DNA of 64,000 nucleotides from Rhodoferax sp. (lineage in GTDB: Bacteria; Pseudomonadota; Gammaproteobacteria; Burkholderiales; Burkholderiaceae_C): NCBI GenBank assembly GCA_030685025.1, contig JAUXWC010000228.1, positions 1 to 64,000 of the forward strand, given 5' to 3'. Numbering within the stretch: position 1 is the first letter of the stretch; each line of letters begins with the position of its first letter. Below the pieces are notes generated by a model. That model searched no databases. It was not told the DNA's origin and worked only from the letters and a program-made list of their open reading frames with translations. Shown here one piece after another: positions 25,564 through 33,725 of this stretch. A program made the position numbers and the translations under genes.

Positions 25564-28059
25564 TCACGACGATTGTTTGAACGCCATGATGGCCTGGTTG
25601 CGCAGCGTGCGCAACAAGGCCAGTTCCTTCTCATCGAGCACCAGATCGCCTGGAGTCGCCTTATCGGCGTAAATCAGGCCGAACGACTTGCCCTTGATCT
25701 GCAGCGGCAACAACAGAAACGTAGGCGCGTTAACGGCCTGCCGGTACCAGGCAGGCAGGCGCGCGACCATGCGCGCTTCAGTGGCGTCACTGATCATGGT
25801 ATCCGCCCCCTTGTTGCAGACCGCCGTGAACAGATCGGGCTGCGCCGTCTGCAACGCGATCTTGAAGCTTGACACCAGATTGTCGACGTCGGCGCCCAGA
25901 CCAAACCGACCCGTCAGCGCATCGGTCTTGACATCGCGCATGCAAAAGACGATACGCTGAAGCGACATCGCTCGGTACATGGTCTCGATGATCATGCGCA
26001 AGAGGTCACTGAGGCGCACATCCTCGACCATGGCATTGGTGATGTCCTGAATGCCGGCGGTCAAGATTTCCGCCACATTGACCGCTTTGTCAGTTGCCGC
26101 GGGGGCGAGTTCAGTCAGGCCCATGGATTGCGTCGCATGCAGGGCCAGCGGGGCCAGCGTGTCGCTGGCGTCAGGCTGGTGCGTGCTGGTCGATCCGGCA
26201 GCGTCGAGCGCGGCAATCGCGTCCGGAACTTTGAGCAGGCGAGCCGCGGCCGAGCCGGGGACGACTTTCAAATCCATGGCGTGCGCCATCTCCACGAGTT
26301 TCTGGCGCGCCACGGCGGTGGCGTTATGCATCTCCTTGGGACTGACACCCAGGGTCCTGGCAAAGCGCGTGACCACCCCGGCCAGCCGCGCGTCAAGCTC
26401 CTTGGGGGGGCTATGCAGCAAGGCGTCCGCGCTCGCGTTGGCGGCCATGGCAATCCAGCGCATGCGCTCCGCGCCGTCCTCGGCAACACGGCCAGGCGGC
26501 TCGCCAGGCGGCTTGCGCATGCAGCGCTGGATCGCCACGGGCAGGCCCCACACCTTGGCCACGCCGATACCCAGGTCTTCATAACTCAAGCCCAGAACGC
26601 TGGCTGATGCCACCGCTTCGTTCACGGGACTTTGCCGGGCCATGGTCTGCGCGCGAACGGTGGCAGCTTCCTCGGGAAAGTAGAACTCCGCCAGCAGGCG
26701 CCCCAGATTCTGAAACATCGAGCCAATGAAGGCCTCTTCGGCGTCCCGTGCGCTGGGGCACAACTCACCGGCGATCGAGCCGGCCATGAGCGAGCGCAAG
26801 AATTCCCCTTTCAGCAAGTTGGCATGGACCTTGTCCTGCATGTGCTCCAGCAACACCAGGCTCAGCGCCATGTTGCGAATGCCGTTGAGGCCAACCAGAC
26901 TGACGGCGCGCGACACCGTGCTGATGCTGCTGCCCCGCGCGTAATGGGCGCTGTTGACCAGCCGCAGCAGCTTGTTGGTGAGGGCGACGTCCTTGAGGAT
27001 TTCATTGGTGATGCTGCCAACGCTTTCCTTGTCGGAACCGGCCATGCCCTGAATGCGCACCATGGAGTCCGACATGGCCGGGAAGTCAGTCTTGTGCCGC
27101 ATGCGGCGCAACAAGAACTCCAGCGTGCCGCTGCCTGACCCGGCCTGGCCGCCGACCTCTGCCTGCGCATTGGCGGAACCCGACGCGGGCGCGGACCACT
27201 TGGTCAATTCGTCCCGAAACACCTGCGCACTGGCATGGCGCTGCGCCGGCTCTCGGGCCAACGACCGCATGGCGATGGCGCGCAACCGGTCGTCCACCTC
27301 GCGCGGCAAATCTGCCGGAAGCATCAGTTGCTCGTGCATCACCTGGTAGATGGCCCGGTACGGGTCACGCTCGGCGATCAGGGGCTTGCCGCTGAGCATC
27401 TCCACCAGCACGATACCAGCCGAAAAAATGTCCATCGTTGGTGAGGGCGTGGCACCGATGGCGGCCTCGGGGGACATGTAGCCCGGCGTGCCGCAGGCGG
27501 GCGTGCCGGACTGGGCGCCGGTCACGCCGCTGGTGCGCTCGGCAATGCCAAAGTCCATCACCATCGCCTTGCCAGCCGCGTTGATCAGAATATTGGAGGG
27601 TTTGAGATCCCGGTGCACCACCCCGGCGGCGTGGGCCACCACCAGGGCGTCCAGCACATCGATCATCAAGCGTGCCGCGTCAGCCGACGGTAGCGCACCC
27701 TGTTTCCTGATCAACTCAGCCAATGTCTGGCCCGCCACGTACTCGAACACCAGATAGGGTTGCTGATCCTGAACGTCGGCTTCGAACACCGGGACGATAT
27801 TGGCATGCTTGAGCCGACTCACGCTGCGGGCCTCTTGCAACCACTGCGCCAGGGCTTGGGCGTCCACGCCCTGACTGCCACGCATGATCTTGATCGCGAC
27901 TTCGCGTTCCAGCCTGGGATCAAAGGCCAGCCAGACCACTGACTGCGCGCCCTGCCCCAGCATCCGACGAAGCTCGAAACGACCCAGCATCGACCCCGGC
28001 GCCGGCACCTTGCCGGTCGCCAGGCGCCTGACCGTTGAGAGAGGGGAAAAGTCTGCCAT
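25564..28059 (-). CDS. Serine/threonine kinase with HDOD and GAF domains
   Basis: This 831-residue protein has a Hanks-type kinase domain (residues about 27-290; GQGAQSVVWLAFD loop, VAIKIM Lys57, HRDLKPSN with Asp151, DFG 169-171), all key residues present. A HDOD domain follows (about 310-520; FPAMSDSMVRIQGM, LRLVNSAHYARGSSISTVSR), and a GAF domain closes the protein (about 680-825; VSSFKIALQTAQPDLFTAVC, FGLIYADK). HDOD domains occur in signalling proteins and GAF domains bind small ligands. The combination suggests a sensor kinase that integrates a ligand signal with phosphorylation; substrates are unknown. It is 31 bp upstream of comEC on the same strand, perhaps co-transcribed. Confidence 0.85.
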   Translation of the reverse strand: MADFSPLSTVRRLATGKVPAPGSMLGRFELRRMLGQGAQSVVWLAFDPRLEREVAIKIMRGSQGVDAQALAQWLQEARSVSRLKHANIVPVFEADVQDQQPYLVFEYVAGQTLAELIRKQGALPSADAARLMIDVLDALVVAHAAGVVHRDLKPSNILINAAGKAMVMDFGIAERTSGVTGAQSGTPACGTPGYMSPEAAIGATPSPTMDIFSAGIVLVEMLSGKPLIAERDPYRAIYQVMHEQLMLPADLPREVDDRLRAIAMRSLAREPAQRHASAQVFRDELTKWSAPASGSANAQAEVGGQAGSGSGTLEFLLRRMRHKTDFPAMSDSMVRIQGMAGSDKESVGSITNEILKDVALTNKLLRLVNSAHYARGSSISTVSRAVSLVGLNGIRNMALSLVLLEHMQDKVHANLLKGEFLRSLMAGSIAGELCPSARDAEEAFIGSMFQNLGRLLAEFYFPEEAATVRAQTMARQSPVNEAVASASVLGLSYEDLGIGVAKVWGLPVAIQRCMRKPPGEPPGRVAEDGAERMRWIAMAANASADALLHSPPKELDARLAGVVTRFARTLGVSPKEMHNATAVARQKLVEMAHAMDLKVVPGSAAARLLKVPDAIAALDAAGSTSTHQPDASDTLAPLALHATQSMGLTELAPAATDKAVNVAEILTAGIQDITNAMVEDVRLSDLLRMIIETMYRAMSLQRIVFCMRDVKTDALTGRFGLGADVDNLVSSFKIALQTAQPDLFTAVCNKGADTMISDATEARMVARLPAWYRQAVNAPTFLLLPLQIKGKSFGLIYADKATPGDLVLDEKELALLRTLRNQAIMAFKQSS

Positions 28060-28156
28060 GGCTCAATAAGCATCAAGGGTTGAATGCGAGTCATCAGAAG
28101 TATGACACCACGGCGCCGCTGGCAGCGCGACCGGCCCTATACCGGCGGTGTCCCGG

Positions 28157-28876
28157 CTACTTCAACTGAACCGACCCTGACACCGATACCGTGATGGCGG
28201 CCTTGCCCGCTTCCACCGGTATGGGTGGTTCCGACGCGAATGACTTGGCTTCCATCGCCATCAGGCGTGGACGCGGCTGCGGCCCCTGGTCGGTGGCGTT
28301 GACCGCTACCTCGCGCAGCGTATAAGACGCAAAACCAAAGCTCTTGGCGATCTCGCCGGCGCGCGCCTTGAAGCGATCAATTGCCATGCCTTGCGCTTCG
28401 GCCTCGGCCTTGTGGCGCTGTTCGCGGCTGAGCGCAAAGGACATGCCCGCCACCGTCAGGCTCTGGATACGGGCCGCTGTTGAGCCAATGCGGGCGAAGT
28501 CGCGCCCTTCCAACGCCAATTCGACCGTGCCCTGCCAGCCGTTGATCTTGCCATCGCGCCCGTAACGCGGATGAAGACTGAACTGGCCCGTGCGCACCTC
28601 CATTTGCCCGGGCTGCGCGGCCTTCCTGGCCTCGGTCAGCCCGCCGTCCAGTGCCACTTTGAGCTGCGCCTGGACCGTGGCCGCATCGGGGCCGTCGCGG
28701 CTGGTGCTCAAGCTGATCACCAGCAGATCCTGCTGCACATCGACCGCCCCATTGGCGCTCAGTTGAACCACGTTCTGCGGCGGCGCCGGGACCGTGACGG
28801 TGGGTTGAGACCACGCAACACCGACACACAGCAGCCACGCGCTCAGGCCGATACCAGCCAACCGGATTGTTCTCAA
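28157..28876 (-). CDS. SIMPL domain (DUF541) secreted protein
   Basis: This 239-residue protein has a signal peptide (IRLAGIGLSAWLLCVGVAWS) and then a SIMPL/DUF541 domain, with VVQLSANGAVDVQQDLLVIS and the C-terminal strand AAITVSVSGSVQLK. Family members are periplasmic or outer-membrane-associated; some (BP26, YggE) are linked to envelope stress or oxidative stress, but a common biochemical role is not known. It is divergent from the kinase start region by about 100 bp and on the same strand, with no clear operon partner. Confidence 0.85.
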   Translation of the reverse strand: MRTIRLAGIGLSAWLLCVGVAWSQPTVTVPAPPQNVVQLSANGAVDVQQDLLVISLSTSRDGPDAATVQAQLKVALDGGLTEARKAAQPGQMEVRTGQFSLHPRYGRDGKINGWQGTVELALEGRDFARIGSTAARIQSLTVAGMSFALSREQRHKAEAEAQGMAIDRFKARAGEIAKSFGFASYTLREVAVNATDQGPQPRPRLMAMEAKSFASEPPIPVEAGKAAITVSVSGSVQLK

Positions 28877-28948
28877 GATGAATTCCTTGGTAAGAATGAC
28901 AGGGCCATGTTGCGCCCGAACCGACCGCGTCGCTTGGGAGCAGGCAAG

Positions 28949-29257
28949 TTAGCGGCTCGACCCCGTATTGTCGCTCTGCTGCATCCGCAACTGTTCGCGC
29001 AATTCTGCGCGCTCTTGGAGTGTCAGCCGGCGCGGCACCGGTCCGGGCGCCGCGACCGGCAGCAGTGCGGGCTCCTGAACCTGGTGTGGGCGCAAGGCAT
29101 CCCGCAGCGCCGCACGGCGCTGCGCGCGCTCGGCCGGTGTCCCCCCTCGTTCGGATTTCGCGACATGGTCCGGTCGCTTGCCGCCATCGACAGCGGACTG
29201 GGCCAGAGCGGAGGCGGCAAACAAGGCAAGGGCGAGGAGTGGCTTAACTTCGATCAT
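28949..29257 (-). CDS. Hypothetical secreted protein, Arg/Ala-rich
   Basis: The 102-residue product starts with a plausible signal peptide (KPLLALALFAASALA, cleaved near AQSA), followed by a charged, Arg- and Pro-rich mature part (ERGGTPAERAQRRAALRDAL, RRLTLQERAELREQL). I do not recognise a domain. Two Arg/Glu-rich helical blocks separated by a proline stretch resemble small periplasmic proteins of unknown role. Codon use is like its neighbours, the frame is closed by a clean stop, and it lies between the SIMPL gene and the ompR promoter, transcribed leftwards. Confidence 0.6.
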   Translation of the reverse strand: MIEVKPLLALALFAASALAQSAVDGGKRPDHVAKSERGGTPAERAQRRAALRDALRPHQVQEPALLPVAAPGPVPRRLTLQERAELREQLRMQQSDNTGSSR

Positions 29258-29331
29258 GGTGAAATCTCAACGCCCACACTGTAGTCGGGGTTCACGTGCT
29301 TATCTGTGCGCACTTGCTTTCCGGGGCAACA

Positions 29332-29409
29332 TTTGTAACAGTATGTCAAATGCGCGGGGCAACTCCGCCAAATACCGCGTCGGGCCTGCAGAATCGCGTT
29401 TGTTACAAA
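29332..29409 (+). promoter_or_regulatory. Candidate OmpR-type binding sites ahead of ompR
   Basis: TTTGTAACA (29332-29340) and the palindrome TTTGT-T-ACAAA (29399-29409) flank a 58-bp interval; the second is 14 bp before the ompR start. TGTAACA-type boxes are the known core of OmpR sites in enterics, so autoregulation is plausible but unproven. Confidence 0.35.
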
Positions 29410-29422
29410 TTCAAAACTCACC

Positions 29423-30154
29423 ATGAATCAGACCGCCAGCAAAATTGACAAGATCATCGTTGTGGACGACGACGCCCGGATCCGTGACCTGCTGCGCCGC
29501 TACCTCACGCAGGAGGGTTTCGAGGTGTTGCAGGCCGAGGATGGCCAGGCGCTGACCCGCATCCTGCTGCGCGACACCGTCGACCTGATCGTGCTGGACC
29601 TGATGATGCCCGGCGAAGACGGCCTGTCGATCTGCCGGCGCCTGCGCGCCAACAGCGACCGCACGCCCATCATCATGCTGACTGCCAAGGGCGAGGATGT
29701 GGACCGCATCGTTGGGCTGGAAGTCGGCGCCGACGACTACCTGGCCAAGCCCTTCAACCCGCGCGAGCTGCTGGCCCGCATCCATGCCGTGCTGCGTCGG
29801 CGCCCTTCGCTGGAGGCGCCGGGCGCACCATCAAGCGACAACGAAGTGGTCACCTTCGGACCATTTACCTTCGACATGGGCGCCCGCGCATTGCGCAAGG
29901 ACGACAGTGACCTGCCCCTGACCACCGGCGAATTTGCCATGCTCAAGGCGCTGGTGCGCCATCCGCGCCAGCCGCTGTCGCGCGAGAAGCTGGCGCAATT
30001 GGCGCGGGGCCGCGAGTTCGAGCCGTTTGACCGAAGCCTCGACGTGCAGGTGTCGCGCCTGCGCAAGCTGGTCGAGACCGATCCGGCCTCGCCACGCTAC
30101 ATCCAGACAGTTTGGGGGGTGGGCTACGTCTTCATTCCGGACGGCGTCGGCTGA
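29423..30154 (+). CDS. ompR: OmpR-family response regulator
   Basis: This 243-residue response regulator has a receiver domain (DDDARIRDLLRRYLTQEGFE; phosphoacceptor Asp in DLIVLDLMMPGEDG; conserved Lys in DDYLAKPFNPREL) and an OmpR-type winged-helix DNA-binding domain (LTTGEFAMLKALVRHPRQPL, TDPASPRYIQTVWGVGYVFI). The kinase gene overlaps its stop (TGATG), as in ompR-envZ pairs. It should control porin, osmotic or envelope genes; the exact targets are not known here. The start follows an AAAACTCACC leader without a strong Shine-Dalgarno. Confidence 0.92.
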   Translation: MNQTASKIDKIIVVDDDARIRDLLRRYLTQEGFEVLQAEDGQALTRILLRDTVDLIVLDLMMPGEDGLSICRRLRANSDRTPIIMLTAKGEDVDRIVGLEVGADDYLAKPFNPRELLARIHAVLRRRPSLEAPGAPSSDNEVVTFGPFTFDMGARALRKDDSDLPLTTGEFAMLKALVRHPRQPLSREKLAQLARGREFEPFDRSLDVQVSRLRKLVETDPASPRYIQTVWGVGYVFIPDGVG

Positions 30155-31572
30155 TGCTATCGGGCAGCCACCACAGTTCAATCCAAGCCGAGAGCAGCCC
30201 GGCGCCCCTGGGAACCATGCCGGCGGCGCTTGGTCGTGTTCCCAAACGGGTGGGCCTCAGTCTGTTCTGGCGCACCTTTTTCCTGTTGGCCCTGTTGCTG
30301 TTGGGCAGCATTCTGGCCTGGTTGCAGACACTTCGCGCCCTGGAGTTCGAGCCGCGCGCGATCCAGACCGCGCAGCAGATCGCATCCCTGGTCAATCTGA
30401 GCCGGGCCGCCCTGGTGCACGCCGATTCGATTGCGCGGGTATCCCTGCTCAAGACCATGACGGACCAGGAAAGCGTGCACATCGTGCCGCGCGAGCCGGG
30501 CGACCGGTTCGAGCCATTCGACACCGACGCATTGGGTCGTCGCATCGTGCGGGAATTGAGTTCCCGGCTGGGGCCCGGAACGGTCGTCGCCAACAGCGTC
30601 AATAGTCAAGAGGGGCTGTGGGTGGGTTTCACCATCGACGAGGACACCTATTGGATGCAAACCGACCGGTCCCGATTCAACCAGACCGGCGGCAGAACCT
30701 GGCTGATATGGTTGGCCACCGCGGCCGTGTTGTCGCTGGCCGGAGCCGCCTTGATCGCGCGGCTGATCAACCGGCCGCTCAAGCAGCTTTCCTTTGCGGC
30801 CAGCCGCGTGCGCGAGGGGGACTTCGAGGCCAGCAGTCTGGACGAGACCGTGGCCACCAGTGAAATACGGGCAGTCAACATCGGCTTCAACCGAATGACT
30901 CAGAAACTGGCCAAGATTGAACAGGATCGCGCCGTGATGCTGGCCGGTATTTCACACGACCTGCGCACGCCTCTGGCCCGCTTGCGACTGGAAACCGAGC
31001 TCAGCGTCAGCGACCCGGAAGCCCGCGCTCACATGGCCGCCGACATCACGCAGTTGGACGCCATCATCGACAAATTCCTCGACTACGCACGGCCCGGCAA
31101 CGCGCAACTGGTCCCCGTGCCGCTGCACGATGTGCTCGAAGCCTGCATGTATGGCCTGAAGGACCGCCACGACATACAGTTCAACGTCAACGTCAGCGAT
31201 GACCTGATGGTGCTGGCGGACGAGGTGGAACTGGGCCGCGTGGTCTCCAATCTGCTGGAGAACGCACGTCGCTACGGAAAATCGGTCGACACCGGCATCG
31301 CCGTCATCGACATTGCCGCCAAAGAGCGTGATCAATGGATCCTGGTGCGGGTGCGCGACCACGGCCTGGGCGTGTCCAAGGAGCAGCTCAGCTGCCTGAC
31401 CAAGCCTTTCTACCGTGGCGAAGCAGCGCGCACTGCCGCCAAGGGCGCCGGCCTGGGCCTGTCCATTGTCGAGAAGACCATCAGCCGCATGGGTGGCACC
31501 TTTGTGCTGACCAACAGCTCGTCAGGCGGCCTGGCGGCTCACCTCAAACTCAAGCGCGCGATGCCGACCTGA
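30154..31572 (+). CDS. envZ: EnvZ-like sensor histidine kinase
   Basis: The 472-residue membrane kinase has a first helix near residues 38-58 (TFFLLALLLLGSILAWL), a periplasmic loop, a second helix near 175-198, then a HAMP domain and the histidine-kinase core. The H box is MLAGISHDLRTPLARLRLET, the N box NLLENARRYGKS, and G boxes include DHGLGVSKEQL and GAGLGLSIVEK. I chose the ATG at 30154 overlapping the ompR stop; a longer upstream frame overlaps ompR. Together they form a two-component system. Convergent ispF follows after 20 bp. Confidence 0.92.
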   Translation: MLSGSHHSSIQAESSPAPLGTMPAALGRVPKRVGLSLFWRTFFLLALLLLGSILAWLQTLRALEFEPRAIQTAQQIASLVNLSRAALVHADSIARVSLLKTMTDQESVHIVPREPGDRFEPFDTDALGRRIVRELSSRLGPGTVVANSVNSQEGLWVGFTIDEDTYWMQTDRSRFNQTGGRTWLIWLATAAVLSLAGAALIARLINRPLKQLSFAASRVREGDFEASSLDETVATSEIRAVNIGFNRMTQKLAKIEQDRAVMLAGISHDLRTPLARLRLETELSVSDPEARAHMAADITQLDAIIDKFLDYARPGNAQLVPVPLHDVLEACMYGLKDRHDIQFNVNVSDDLMVLADEVELGRVVSNLLENARRYGKSVDTGIAVIDIAAKERDQWILVRVRDHGLGVSKEQLSCLTKPFYRGEAARTAAKGAGLGLSIVEKTISRMGGTFVLTNSSSGGLAAHLKLKRAMPT

Positions 31573-31592
31573 CGATTCGGGCCAGGGCTCGA

Positions 31593-32081
31593 TCAGGCCG
31601 CGCGGCGCAGAATCAGCAGGACGGCGGCTCTCGCCTCGATCGCCAGGCCCTGCCCAACCGGCCCAAGCCTCTCTGCCGTCTTGGCCTTCACATTGACCTG
31701 GTCGTCACGCACCAGCATGGCCTGCGCCAGGCGCGCGCACATGGCCGCGCGGTACGGCGCCAGCTTGGGCGTCTGCGCTATCACGGTGCTGTCCACATTG
31801 CCGATGTCGTAGCCCTTCTCGCGCACCCGTCGGGCAGCCTCGCTCAGGAGTTGCAGCGAGTCGGCCCCGGCAAAACGCGCGTCGGTATCGGGAAACAAAG
31901 TACCAATGTCGCCCAGCGCAGCCGCGCCAAGCAGCGCGTCGGTGATGGCGTGCGCCAGCACATCCGCGTCGGAATGCCCGAGCAGGCCAAGGTGATAGGG
32001 GATGGTGACGCCACCGATAACCAGGCTGCGCCCCGGTACCAGGGCGTGAACGTCCCAACCTTCGCCGATTCTGAATGTCAT
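31593..32081 (-). CDS. ispF: 2-C-methyl-D-erythritol 2,4-cyclodiphosphate synthase
   Basis: The 162-residue enzyme catalyses a cyclisation step of the MEP isoprenoid pathway. Signatures are [20 protein letters not shown] (metal-binding Asp-x-His), [20 protein letters not shown] and [13 protein letters not shown], all as in IspF. The length is normal. Its usual partner ispD lies 820 bp upstream on the same strand; two small genes of a toxin-antitoxin type sit between them. ispD and ispF still form a leftward set with them. Confidence 0.95.
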   Translation of the reverse strand: MTFRIGEGWDVHALVPGRSLVIGGVTIPYHLGLLGHSDADVLAHAITDALLGAAALGDIGTLFPDTDARFAGADSLQLLSEAARRVREKGYDIGNVDSTVIAQTPKLAPYRAAMCARLAQAMLVRDDQVNVKAKTAERLGPVGQGLAIEARAAVLLILRRAA

Positions 32082-32093
32082 GGGGTCCGAACT

Positions 32094-32606
32094 CTAGTTT
32101 GATGGCTTGGGCGCCGGGGTGGCCGCCTGCGCGGCCAGCAGCCGCCCAGCTTCAGCCACGCAGTGGCGACCAGCGGCGACCAGAATCGGCACAAAAGCGT
32201 GACCACTTCGCAGCGCACTGCTCAACACCGCCAAATCTTCAATGTACTCATGCACCATTTGATTTCTGAGGCGGCGCATTTCCAGCCAGCCATCGGCGGA
32301 CTGGATGAAGCCAAATCGCTCAGCCTTGTCCAGGTTGTCGATCACCGGGCCTGGCGTTTCCCCCAATGCCGTCAACAAGGCCGGCAGCAACTTGTCGCCC
32401 ACCGTGTCCTGCAAGCGCCCAAATCGAGCGACAAATGCGTCCAGGCGTTCGGCCAGGATCGGGTCGATCTCAATGTTTTTCGCCTCTTCAATCGTGAACA
32501 GGCTGTTGAACAAGCGGCCGTCGGTATCAAGCAAGTGTCGGCACTCCTTGTCCGTCACGCGGGCAAGAAATTCGAGTCTGGCGACTTGTGACGGTGTGAC
32601 TCTCAT
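32094..32606 (-). CDS. HepT-type HEPN-domain protein (toxin of MntA/HepT pair)
   Basis: This 170-residue protein carries the HEPN motif RNQMVHEY (R-x4-H-x-Y) in WLEMRRLRNQMVHEYIEDL. In HepT toxins the Arg and His are RNase residues, and the Tyr is the site at which the MntA partner adds AMP groups. The upstream MntA-like gene overlaps it by 4 bp. The protein is longer than the Shewanella HepT (about 133), with extra helices at the N-terminus and a C-terminal AAQAATPAPKPSN tail. The module lies between ispD and ispF. The HEPN call is good; the toxin role is inference from family. Confidence 0.8.
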   Translation of the reverse strand: MRVTPSQVARLEFLARVTDKECRHLLDTDGRLFNSLFTIEEAKNIEIDPILAERLDAFVARFGRLQDTVGDKLLPALLTALGETPGPVIDNLDKAERFGFIQSADGWLEMRRLRNQMVHEYIEDLAVLSSALRSGHAFVPILVAAGRHCVAEAGRLLAAQAATPAPKPSN

Positions 32607-32902
32607 AGTTGGATGCCTTCAGCAAGTGCCACGCAGTGAATTGGCAACATCAGCAAATTGGGAGCCTTGATCACCACGTCCACCTTGCGGCCATGCATGG
32701 CACGAGATACCCGCGCTGCCAGACGGGCCGAAAGCTGAGCGGGCTCCGCCACGGCCTCGTCCAACTCCAACAGCAGATCCACATCGCCACCCCGCGCATC
32801 GTCACGCACCCGCGAACCAAACAGCCAGACCCGCGCTTTGGCCCCCGCAAGCTGGGTTGCACTCTGGCGGATCGCGATGGCTTGTTCGGGCGTGATGCGC
32901 AT
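32603..32902 (-). CDS. MntA-type minimal nucleotidyltransferase (antitoxin of MntA/HepT pair)
   Basis: The 99-residue protein has the minimal nucleotidyltransferase motif GSRVRDDARGGDVDLLLELD, a GS-x9-DxD arrangement that binds metal and nucleotide, with a third acidic position later (KVDVVIK). MntA proteins neutralise HepT by transferring AMP to its Tyr. The real start is the ATG at 32902, which overlaps the ispD stop (TAATG); the longer frame upstream is ispD shadow. Its stop overlaps the hepT start by 4 bp. The pairing with the HEPN motif supports the assignment. Confidence 0.85.
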   Translation of the reverse strand: MRITPEQAIAIRQSATQLAGAKARVWLFGSRVRDDARGGDVDLLLELDEAVAEPAQLSARLAARVSRAMHGRKVDVVIKAPNLLMLPIHCVALAEGIQL

Positions 32903-33615
32903 TACTTCGACATTGTGCGCGCAGTCAGCAGCGCCTGCGCCAAGGCAAAGTCCGCCGGGTAGGTGACCTTGAAATTCTGGGCGCTGCCTGCCACCAGCTT
33001 GGGCGCCAAGCCCAACTGCTCGATGGCGCTGGACTCGTCCGTCACGGCGTCGCTCGCTTGCTTCAACGCCTGCACCAAGGTGCCCAGGCGAAACATCTGC
33101 GGAGTTTGCGCCAGCCACTTGTCAGCACGCGCCACCGTTGCCGCCACGCGGCCTGCCACCGCCTGCTTCAGCGTATCGGGCAAAGGCAAGGCCAGTAGCC
33201 CACCCACCGCATCATCCAGGCAGGCATCAATCAGCGTGTTGATCAGCTCAGGCGTGATCAGGCAGCGCGCGGCGTCGTGCACCAGCACCCAGTCGTCTTG
33301 CCGCGCACCTTGTTTGGTCAAGCCGTCGAGGCCGCTCAATACGCTCGCAGCCCTTGTTGCGCCTCCGCAATCAGCTACCGAAACAGTAGCAAATGAATGG
33401 CTGACGAAGGCGTCGCCAGGACTCACCACCACCAGCACACCCGCCAGGCGATCCACGCCCGCGAACGCCTGCAAGGTATGCAACACCATCGCTTGGCCCG
33501 CCAGCGTTTGGTACTGCTTGGGACCGGCAGCACCCGCGCGCGAACCCGAACCGGCGCAAGGGATCAAGGCCCAGATACGAGCCGTGTTGGTGGAAATCGG
33601 GTGATGGTCGGTCAT
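32902..33615 (-). CDS. ispD: 2-C-methyl-D-erythritol 4-phosphate cytidylyltransferase
   Basis: The 237-residue enzyme makes CDP-methylerythritol in the MEP pathway. The signature IPCAGSGSRAGAAGPKQYQTL contains the glycine-rich CTP loop and Lys; VLVHDAARCLITPELI and AVTDESSAIEQLG are further family motifs. I chose the ATG at 33615 (MTDHHPIS); starts at 33630 and 33675 lengthen the N-terminus with non-family residues. It is divergent from mfd and coupled at its stop to the MntA gene. Confidence 0.92.
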   Translation of the reverse strand: MTDHHPISTNTARIWALIPCAGSGSRAGAAGPKQYQTLAGQAMVLHTLQAFAGVDRLAGVLVVVSPGDAFVSHSFATVSVADCGGATRAASVLSGLDGLTKQGARQDDWVLVHDAARCLITPELINTLIDACLDDAVGGLLALPLPDTLKQAVAGRVAATVARADKWLAQTPQMFRLGTLVQALKQASDAVTDESSAIEQLGLAPKLVAGSAQNFKVTYPADFALAQALLTARTMSK

Positions 33616-33660
33616 GGGCGGGGACCCCATTCTAGAATCGAGCCTGCAGCCCGCCTTCGC

Positions 33661-33690
33661 ACACCCCTTTTGCATCGTCGCGAGGGGTGT
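33661..33690. other. Stem-loop between divergent ispD and mfd
   Basis: ACACCCC (33661-33667) pairs with GGGGTGT (33684-33690). On the plus strand it is followed by TTGT, so it resembles a weak terminator in the mfd leader; it also overlaps the possible early mfd starts at 33687 and 33696. Confidence 0.35.
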
Positions 33691-33725
33691 TTGTCATGGG
33701 CCCTGCCGCGACACCAGCCTCACCC

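Noticed and set aside
25534..25634. 34-codon N-terminal extension of comEC
   Set aside because: It would overlap the kinase gene by more than 70 bp and begins with Arg/Cys/Trp-rich sequence unlike the hydrophobic ComEC start.
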